Shown here: one piece after another, positions 1-6,076 of the stretch
Layout of the letters: the number at the start of each line of letters is the position of its first letter
Numbering within the stretch: the first letter of the stretch is position 1
From: Lysobacterales bacterium UBA2790
Lineage (GTDB): Bacteria; Pseudomonadota; Gammaproteobacteria; Xanthomonadales; Xanthomonadaceae
Length of the DNA stretch: 6,076 bases
Reading direction: 5' to 3'
NCBI GenBank assembly: GCA_002352135.1
Contig: DEHW01000026.1
Location: forward strand, 1-6,076
Position numbers and translations under genes: made by a program
Notes under the pieces: generated by a model
Databases searched by the model: none
The model's input: the letters and a program-made list of their open reading frames with translations, nothing else
Told to the model about the DNA's origin: nothing

Positions 1-498
1 GCCCAACTGGGTCGTGAAGAGTGCGGTGGAAATACCGGCCGCGATGCCGCCGGTCTGCGAGAACATCGACATATCACCGAGCGACTCGAAGGTCTCGATC
101 ATGCCCGACACCGTACCGAGCAGACCGAGCAAGGGCGCGATCGCCACCACGACCGTGATGGTGGTCGAGTAGCGCTTGACCTGGGTTTCGAATTCGGAGA
201 ATGCATCGTCCAGATAGCGCCGCAGGAAGGGTCTGTCTTTGTTGCGCAAGCTCAGGCCACGCACGATCGCCAGATCGACAATGCCATCCGGTGCTTTGGC
301 GCGACCGTCGGCATATTTCCGCATCAGCACCCGCACGTTCTTGCCGCTGCCGCGTTCCAGCAGCACCCAGCGTGCGCCGAGCGCATACCAGAGCACGACG
401 GCGCAGGCGACCAGTGCGGGCATGACGAGGCCGCCAGCGTTCAAGTACGCGCCGATCGATTCGATCACACCTGCATTGGGATCAAGACCGAGTGCCAT
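1..498 (-). CDS. exbB: ExbB2-type MotA/TolQ/ExbB proton-channel subunit (C-terminus cut by window edge)
   Basis: Inner-membrane subunit of an ExbB/ExbD proton channel that energises TonB. 166 residues are visible, starting MALGLDPNAG, and the gene runs off the left edge with the third membrane segment and tail missing. There is a hydrophobic segment at about residues 21-42 and a second at about 113-135. The second carries the family core [17 protein letters not shown] (121-137), followed by SLGDMSMFSQTGGIAAGIS and the TTQ motif entering the last helix. The N-terminus is short with no signal peptide, as expected of the short ExbB2 partner in TonB2 clusters rather than the long E. coli ExbB. 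It starts 16 bp after the TtpC-like gene stops; the Shine-Dalgarno sequence is weak. Family membership is clear from sequence; assignment to TonB2 rather than Tol or Mot rests on the DUF3450/TtpC neighbours. ExbD and TonB genes are expected beyond position 1. Confidence 0.92.
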   Translation of the reverse strand, partial: MALGLDPNAGVIESIGAYLNAGGLVMPALVACAVVLWYALGARWVLLERGSGKNVRVLMRKYADGRAKAPDGIVDLAIVRGLSLRNKDRPFLRRYLDDAFSEFETQVKRYSTTITVVVAIAPLLGLLGTVSGMIETFESLGDMSMFSQTGGIAAGISTALFTTQLG

Positions 499-514
499 GA
501 CAGTGGTCCGTGGC

Positions 515-1921
515 TCAGGCGGCGCGACGCGCAGCGGCGAGGCGCACGTCCTGATACAGGTTGATGGCCTTCAGCGCGGCCTTCTCCATGTCGTCCTTGA
601 TGCGTTCGGCCCAGCCATTCAGCAGACCGCCAAACAGCAGGCAGGGAATGGCGATGATCAGACCTTGCATGGTGGTCACCAGCGCGGTGGCGATGCCACC
701 GGACAGCAGTTTGGGGTCGCTGGTGCCGAACTCGGTGATGATGTCGAAGGTCTGGATCATGCCGGTCACGGTGCCGAGCAGACCGAGCAGTGGCGCGACG
801 GCGGCGATCATCATGATGAAGGCACCGAAGCGATTCAGATGCGTCGATTCGTGCAGGATCGATTCGGAAACGATGTCTTCCAGATGCTCGCGGTCGCGGT
901 CCAGATTGCGGAGCGCGGCGGTGACCACGCGGGCAGCCGAACCCTTGAAACGTTTGGCGGCAAGGATGGCGTCGTCGATGCGATTGGCTTGCACGGCCGG
1001 TGCGACGCTGTCGATGATGGCTTGAATGCTGGCGCCGGAACGCTGCAGGAAGATGGCACGCAGCACCACCAGCACCATCGCGGCCGCACCAAGCAGCAGG
1101 ATCACGTAGCCGATCAGGCCACCTTTGGCCATTTCACTGCTGATCGTCTTGACCTGCGGGTCACTGATGGCGGCGCTTGCATTCTCGAACAAGTAGGTCT
1201 GCAGCGTGGCGGGCAGCTTGCCCGCGGCGAGGCTGGCAGCGGATTCGACGGCGGGCGTGTTCCACAGACGGAAACGCTCGCCACCTGCCGGGACCAGCGC
1301 GCCCGACGCCTTGTCGCTGACGCCGAAGGCAGCGATGTTGCCGAAGCGGATGATCTGGCCCTGCACTTCGCTGCCATCGGCGAGGAAGAAGGCACCGGGT
1401 TCGCGGCGCACTTGGCCGAGCAGTGCTAAGCGTTGCGTGGCGGTCTGGAACAGCGTGCTCAATTGACCTGGGCTGTCCAGTTGCGCGAAGGCATCACTTT
1501 GCAGCGTGCTGTCGCCATAGCTGCCCAAGGTGGCCTTGGCTTGCTCCAGGGTGGCGCTGAGAAAATCGGCATTCTCGGCGGCGCTGAGCGCGGTCTGCTC
1601 GGCGCGGTTGAGTGCCTCGGCGGCCGATTCGGCTTCGCTGCGCAGCGCAAAGACGCGATTTTCCAAGGCGCTGATTTCGCCTTCCAGACGCGTTGTGTCG
1701 CGCTCGGTCTGTTGGCGAACTTCGCTGATGCGTGCGGTCAGCTCACGCTTTTGTGCTTCCAGCAGTGCATATTCGCGCTGGTAGGCTTTCTCGACCGAGA
1801 CGGTCGGTGCGGGCGCAGCGGCGGGCGTCGGTGCGGGTGTTGCCGCTTCCTGCGCCAACGCGCTCAGGCTGGCAAAGCACAGGCCGCCCAACAACAAGCT
1901 GCGAACGAGGGACGTGGACAT
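515..1921 (-). CDS. ttpC: TtpC-like MotA/TolQ/ExbB protein with a periplasmic coiled-coil N-terminus
   Basis: 468-residue inner-membrane protein of the TonB2 energy-transduction type. In Vibrio, TtpC is required together with ExbB2, ExbD2 and TonB2. A signal peptide covers residues 1-23 (cleavage likely ALA|QEAA), followed by an Ala/Pro-rich linker (24-40) and a long charged heptad-like coiled coil (about 44-130). A small predicted beta region lies at about 172-222 ([22 protein letters not shown]). Membrane segments are at about 268-292, 364-386 and 408-433. The ExbB core [17 protein letters not shown] is at 376-392, with [11 protein letters not shown] in the last helix. A longer in-frame start at 2047 exists, but it would read 42 residues through the upstream gene and bury the signal peptide. 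The ATG at 1921 has GGGAG seven bases upstream and overlaps the DUF3450 stop as TGATG, indicating translational coupling. Family is certain; the symbol rests on architecture and context. Confidence 0.9.
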   Translation of the reverse strand: MSTSLVRSLLLGGLCFASLSALAQEAATPAPTPAAAPAPTVSVEKAYQREYALLEAQKRELTARISEVRQQTERDTTRLEGEISALENRVFALRSEAESAAEALNRAEQTALSAAENADFLSATLEQAKATLGSYGDSTLQSDAFAQLDSPGQLSTLFQTATQRLALLGQVRREPGAFFLADGSEVQGQIIRFGNIAAFGVSDKASGALVPAGGERFRLWNTPAVESAASLAAGKLPATLQTYLFENASAAISDPQVKTISSEMAKGGLIGYVILLLGAAAMVLVVLRAIFLQRSGASIQAIIDSVAPAVQANRIDDAILAAKRFKGSAARVVTAALRNLDRDREHLEDIVSESILHESTHLNRFGAFIMMIAAVAPLLGLLGTVTGMIQTFDIITEFGTSDPKLLSGGIATALVTTMQGLIIAIPCLLFGGLLNGWAERIKDDMEKAALKAINLYQDVRLAAARRAA

Positions 1922-2697
1922 CAGCGGGCTCCCGTCTGGGCGATGGGCAGTTCGAACCAGCCCTGGCGAATCTGTTTGCCCAGCGCATCGAACAGCGCGG
2001 TGATCTGCTGGATCGAGGCCGGGTTGTCGGTGGCGGCGAACGTCCATTGCTCACCGTTGCGAACCGCTTGGCCGACGCGGCCATCGCGGGTGCGGAAATA
2101 CAGCAGCATCGAGCCGAGCTTGGCGACGTCCGCGAGCACGCGCTCATTGCCCAGGGCGATGGTTTGCGATTGCAGACTGTTGTCGCGTGACAGGCGGAAT
2201 TCGTCTTCGTAGAAGGCCCAGAGACGATTGACACCACGCTGCGGCGGCACGCTGCCGTTCTGCAGTTCGGTGCGGAACTGGTCGAGTTCAGCCAGTCGTT
2301 CTTCGACGCGGAAGGGCAGGCCGCTGCGAATATGTGTCTGCAGCGCATCGATGGCCGCCAGCAGCAGCGGCTGCAGGCTGTCGCCGTCGACGCTGGAAGC
2401 GGCGATCTCGGCCTCGCGTGCTGCCAGCTTTTCGCGAGCTTCGCGTGCCGCCAGCGCTTGCCGTTCCGCGCTGTTGCTCAACTCGGCCTTCTGCGCATTC
2501 AGGCCAGCCAGCGTGGTGCGCTGCTCTTCGCGCAGCAGGTTCAGTTCGGCATTGAGCTGTTCGACCTCACCGCGAAGGCGGATCAGGCCTTGCGCCAAGG
2601 TGTCGGCTTCGGTTTGCGCCTGGGCGGACGCACAGGCCAGCCCGGCCAGCAGCAGAAACCGCGCTGCAGTCTTGGGCAGAGGGGACGAGGGAGACAT
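1921..2697 (-). CDS. DUF3450 family periplasmic coiled-coil protein
   Basis: 258-residue secreted protein, first gene of the TonB2-type operon. Its biochemical role is not established; family members usually sit immediately upstream of ttpC-exbB2-exbD2-tonB2. Visible parts are a signal peptide (1-27, cleavage likely AQA|QTEA), then a coiled coil rich in Glu, Ala, Arg and Leu (about 32-100). A helical region follows at 107-148. A conserved block contains [16 protein letters not shown] (155-170). A C-terminal region with [16 protein letters not shown] (191-206) and GEQWTF ends near 258. The start at 2697 has GGAG six bases upstream. A start at 2754 would add 19 residues ahead of the signal peptide and lacks support. 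Cys22 in LAGLAC could hint at a lipoprotein, but the lipobox is poor (Gly at -3, Leu at -2). I infer a periplasmic partner or regulator of the TtpC/ExbB complex. Confidence 0.88.
   Translation of the reverse strand: MSPSSPLPKTAARFLLLAGLACASAQAQTEADTLAQGLIRLRGEVEQLNAELNLLREEQRTTLAGLNAQKAELSNSAERQALAAREAREKLAAREAEIAASSVDGDSLQPLLLAAIDALQTHIRSGLPFRVEERLAELDQFRTELQNGSVPPQRGVNRLWAFYEDEFRLSRDNSLQSQTIALGNERVLADVAKLGSMLLYFRTRDGRVGQAVRNGEQWTFAATDNPASIQQITALFDALGKQIRQGWFELPIAQTGAR
1929..1933 (-). promoter_or_regulatory. Ribosome binding site deciding the ttpC start
   Basis: On the minus strand this reads GGGAG, seven bases before the ATG at 1921. It lies inside the last codons of the DUF3450 gene. It supports the 468-residue form of the TtpC-like protein over the longer in-frame start at 2047, and fits coupling through the TGATG overlap. 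Confidence 0.7.
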
Positions 2698-2703
2698 CAG
2701 ACA

Positions 2704-2707
2704 CTCC
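2704..2707 (-). promoter_or_regulatory. Ribosome binding site deciding the DUF3450 start
   Basis: On the minus strand this reads GGAG within TCCGGAGTG, six bases before the ATG at 2697. It supports the start that places the signal peptide at the N-terminus, over the upstream in-frame ATG at 2754. Confidence 0.65.
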
Positions 2708-2731
2708 GGAGCGGAAGGCAGTCGGGGAATT

Positions 2732-2749
2732 GCTCCCTTCCTTGGGAGC
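2732..2749 (-). promoter_or_regulatory. Short hairpin in the probable 5' leader of the DUF3450-ttpC-exbB operon
   Basis: A perfect inverted repeat, GCTCCC and GGGAGC, is separated by six bases (AAGGAA on the minus strand). It ends 34 bases before the DUF3450 start codon. No run of T follows on either strand, so it is not an intrinsic terminator. It could be a leader hairpin or a protein site. The loop AAGGAA on the minus-strand transcript itself resembles a Shine-Dalgarno sequence. Function is unknown. Confidence 0.35.
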
Positions 2750-2766
2750 GGCAACCGCCCACAAGG

Positions 2767-2795
2767 TATGACAGCGACATTGCCGATTTATGACA
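2767..2795. repeat. Direct repeat TATGACA, two copies 22 bp apart
   Basis: TATGACA occurs at 2767-2773 and again at 2789-2795 on the plus strand. The 22-bp spacing is close to two helical turns, so both copies would face the same side of the DNA. The second copy covers most of the spacer of the dyad at 2781-2801. The position between divergent operons is compatible with a regulator binding site, but no known regulator motif is recognised. Confidence 0.4.
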
Positions 2796-2801
2796 TCGGC
2801 A
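2781..2801. promoter_or_regulatory. Candidate operator: perfect 7-bp dyad in the divergent intergenic region
   Basis: TGCCGAT and its exact reverse complement ATCGGCA flank a seven-base spacer, giving a 21-bp dyad centred at 2791. The spacer with its first flanking base reads CATAAA on the minus strand, a weak -10-like hexamer for the DUF3450 operon, although I find no convincing -35 for it. A regulator bound here could control the minus-strand operon. The site is about 84 bp from the DUF3450 start and 126 bp from argS. It does not resemble a Fur box. Confidence 0.4.
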
Positions 2802-2901
2802 CCGTGCGCGCCGCGTCCCGTGACGGCCCTTTGCGCCAATGCGGCGTTGCAGGACACGACGCAAACGACTGCCTGTGAAGGGAAAACCTGCCGCATGCTG
2901 C

Positions 2902-2907
2902 TAAACT
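2902..2907 (+). promoter_or_regulatory. argS: Possible argS -10 element followed by a GC-rich discriminator
   Basis: TAAACT, in the context GCTAAACTGCGCGG, lies about 20 bp before the argS start. The layout of an A/T-rich hexamer followed by GCGCGG resembles promoters of growth-rate-controlled translation genes. No good -35 hexamer is found at the usual spacing, so this is only a candidate. If it is correct, the argS leader would be very short. Confidence 0.3.
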
Positions 2908-2926
2908 GCGCGGTCCGTCCATCTCG

Positions 2927-4704
<1,778 letters not shown>

Positions 4705-4705
<1 letters not shown>

Positions 4706-5307
4706 TGGCGAGTCGACGCGGAAAACCCAAATCGCAGGCGCGACGCGGTAGCGAGCAAAGCGTGCCCGCGTGGATCTGGTTGCTGGCCGGGCTGCTGCTG
4801 GGACTCGCGGCGTCGGCGTTCGTGCTGATGCGGGAAGGTGGTGACGGTCAGGCGAACGGGCCCAAGCCCAATCCGCAGGCACAGCCCGCCGCGCCGAGTG
4901 AGACGCCACCGGGCGCCAATGCGCCTGCCGTTGCGGACGAGGAACCGAAGCGTCAGCGCTACGACTTCTACACCCTGCTTCGGGATCGCGAAACCGCGAT
5001 TCCCGACAACGAGCTGGCCGAAAGCGCCAAGCCGGATGCGCCACAACCGCCAGCACAGCCGAGCTCCGGCGAACGCTTCCTGCTGCAGGCGGGTGCCTTC
5101 CGGTCGGCCAATGATGCGGACGCCCTGAAGGCAAGGCTGGCCCTGTTGGGAATGATCGCCCAAGTGCAGAGCGACAGTATCGACGGCAATGTCTGGTATC
5201 GCGTTCGATTGGGGCCGTTCGCCGATCTTCGCGAGGTCGAGGCCGCCAAACAGCAGTTGAGCAGCAACGGCATCGCCGCGATGGCGGTGCGCGAGAAAAC
5301 CCGGTAG
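4705..5307 (+). CDS. SPOR-domain membrane protein, FtsN-like
   Basis: 200-residue bitopic inner-membrane protein. SPOR domains bind denuded septal peptidoglycan, and such proteins often act in cell division. A short Arg/Lys-rich cytoplasmic N-terminus (1-19) is followed by one membrane segment (about 21-42, rich in Leu, Ala and Trp). A Pro/Ala/Gly-rich periplasmic linker covers about 45-80. A short conserved-looking block RYDFYTLLRD lies at 85-94, then a second Pro-rich linker, and the SPOR domain spans about 122-198 (FLLQAGAFRS, ALKARLALLG, WYRVRLGPFAD). A GGAG motif eight bases before the ATG at 4705 lies in the end of argS, and the genes overlap as TAATG. The argS-SPOR pairing is seen in Pseudomonas, where this gene is called FtsN-like and hslVU follows. 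Here a hydrolase follows instead. It could also be annotated as a DedD-like SPOR protein. Confidence 0.9.
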
Positions 5308-5312
5308 CAGTC

Positions 5313-6076
5313 GTGCTCCTTCGCAGGCGAGCATCGCGCGTCGCGACGTTGCTGCTCGCCACAGTCGGCGGTCTATTGACCGAGTCGGGCGCGCAAGCCC
5401 AGCAGACCCTGCGACTGCCTGCGGCGATGTGTCGTGATGGCGGCCTGTTTGCCGATGGGATCGAGTCCGGCCCGCTCTACAGCCCCGATGCAACACCCGG
5501 TGCAGCCTTGGTCAACCCGGGAAACCAGCAGCGCCAAGTGCTAGTCAGCAGCAATCTGCGAACCTACTACCTGCGTGTGCCTCCGCTGTATCGGGCGGAT
5601 CGTCCGCTACCGGTGCTGATTCTGTTGCACGGTGCCACCGGCAGTAGTGCGACGACGCCGGATGCTGCGCAGGACCTGCGTGATCTGTTCAGCGCCAGCG
5701 CGGATCGGGCGGGCGTGTTGCTGGTGGCCCCACCCGCGAGTGGCGCCTCGGGCGGCTGGGAGCCCAGTGCCGACTTGCCCTTCATCGAGGCGATTCTGGA
5801 TGACCTGGAAATGGCTGTGGTGCTGGACCGTCAGCGCCGCAGCCTGTGGGGATTTTCTGCGGGCGGACATGTCGCGCATGGTCTGGCGCTGTGGAACAGC
5901 GAGGTGTTTGCCGCCTATGCGGTCAAAGCGGGCGTGCTGCAAGCTTATGCTGGCGTCAACGCGCCGTCGATCGCGACGCGTGAGGTGCCCTTGTACAGCC
6001 GGATTGGCACCAGCGATCCCCTGCTGCCGTTCGCGCAAGACGACGTGCTGCGTTTCGTCAACGCGGGATGGCAGAT
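5313..6076 (+). CDS. Secreted alpha/beta-hydrolase, LpqC/PHB-depolymerase-like esterase (3' end beyond window)
   Basis: 254 residues are visible in one open frame, with no stop before the right edge. The proposed GTG start gives MLLRRRASRVATLLLA, a typical signal peptide with cleavage near GAQA|QQ (residue 29). After a Cys at 40 comes LFADGIES (45-52). The hydrolase fold shows LRVPPLYRADRPLPVLILLHG (87-107) with the oxyanion His-Gly at 106-107. A helix PFIEAILDDLE (156-166) is followed by the nucleophile elbow GFSAGG with Ser182. IGTSDPLLPF has Asp235 as the likely catalytic acid; the His should lie past 6076. The pattern fits secreted esterases of the poly(3-hydroxybutyrate) depolymerase/LpqC group; the substrate cannot be told from this sequence. 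It begins five bases after the SPOR gene, so it probably shares the argS transcript. No clear Shine-Dalgarno sequence is visible, so the exact start is less certain than the frame. Confidence 0.82.
   Translation, partial: MLLRRRASRVATLLLATVGGLLTESGAQAQQTLRLPAAMCRDGGLFADGIESGPLYSPDATPGAALVNPGNQQRQVLVSSNLRTYYLRVPPLYRADRPLPVLILLHGATGSSATTPDAAQDLRDLFSASADRAGVLLVAPPASGASGGWEPSADLPFIEAILDDLEMAVVLDRQRRSLWGFSAGGHVAHGLALWNSEVFAAYAVKAGVLQAYAGVNAPSIATREVPLYSRIGTSDPLLPFAQDDVLRFVNAGWQ
5326..5360 (+). promoter_or_regulatory. Stable hairpin at the start of the hydrolase gene
   Basis: GGCGAGCA (5326-5333) pairs perfectly with TGCTCGCC (5353-5360). Inside it, TCGCG (5334-5338) pairs with CGCGA (5342-5346) around a CGT loop, leaving CGTTGC as a one-sided bulge. 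The result is 13 GC-rich base pairs, located 11-45 bases after the hydrolase start codon. No T-run follows, so it is not a standard intrinsic terminator. It may reduce expression downstream of the SPOR gene, or it may be a by-product of Arg/Ala codons in a signal peptide. Confidence 0.35.

Noticed and set aside
239..1429. A 396-codon open frame on the plus strand opposite exbB and ttpC
   Set aside because: It is antisense to two well-supported membrane protein genes, and the translation is rich in Gly, Asp, Gln and His with no recognisable family.
1921..2047. Longer N-terminus for the TtpC-like protein starting at 2047
   Set aside because: It would overlap the DUF3450 gene by 127 bases and place the signal peptide 42 residues inside; the ATG at 1921 has a good ribosome binding site.
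1433..2212. A 259-codon open frame on the plus strand opposite ttpC and DUF3450
   Set aside because: It is a complementary-strand shadow of the coiled-coil coding region; no ribosome binding site or domain is visible.
2628..2640. DUF3450 protein as a lipoprotein through Cys22
   Set aside because: The residues before the Cys (Gly-Leu-Ala) do not fit a lipobox well, and an AQA signal peptidase I site follows directly.
2732..2749. Intrinsic terminator between the divergent operons
   Set aside because: The stem has no T-run on either side, and the operons diverge, so no transcript is expected to end here.
2698..2926. Fur box or riboswitch controlling the TonB2-type operon
   Set aside because: No GATAATGAT-type 19-bp palindrome is present, and the leader is too short and lacks the conserved cores of riboswitches known to me.
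5607..6038. A 143-codon open frame on the minus strand at the right end
   Set aside because: It is antisense to the hydrolase, whose signal peptide and catalytic motifs are clear on the plus strand.

Overview
The window is GC-rich, densely coding chromosomal DNA that looks gammaproteobacterial. The DUF3450/TtpC/ExbB gene order, the style of the arginyl-tRNA synthetase and a LFADGIES-type motif in the last gene suggest a Xanthomonadales (Lysobacterales) relative. That placement is inference, because no rRNA or other strong marker is present. There are six protein genes in two divergent groups. I see no tRNA, rRNA, CRISPR array, insertion sequence or phage gene.

Left half, minus strand (2697 down to 1): a tightly packed operon. 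First is a secreted DUF3450 coiled-coil protein (2697-1921). Next is a TtpC-like MotA/TolQ/ExbB protein with a long periplasmic N-terminus (1921-515), which overlaps the first gene by one base (TGATG). Third is a short ExbB2-type proton-channel subunit (498-1) that runs off the left edge. This matches the start of the TonB2-type energy-transduction clusters known from Vibrio and other gammaproteobacteria. ExbD2, TonB2 and a TPR protein would be expected just beyond position 1. Such systems use the proton gradient across the inner membrane to drive TonB-dependent receptors in the outer membrane.

Middle (2698-2926): a 229-bp divergent intergenic region. It holds a perfect 7-bp dyad, a 7-bp direct repeat spaced 22 bp, a short hairpin in the DUF3450 leader and a weak -10-like element before argS.

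Right half, plus strand (2927 to the end): argS (arginyl-tRNA synthetase), then a one-base overlap (TAATG) into a membrane-anchored SPOR-domain protein resembling the FtsN-like gene found after argS in Pseudomonas. Five bases later comes a GTG-initiated gene for a secreted alpha/beta-hydrolase of the LpqC/PHB-depolymerase type, cut by the right edge. A stable hairpin lies across the start of that last gene.

Most of the window is conserved core or near-core biology. The parts most worth a second look are the resemblance between the periplasmic parts of DUF3450 and TtpC, the divergent regulatory region, and the hydrolase with its odd post-signal motif.
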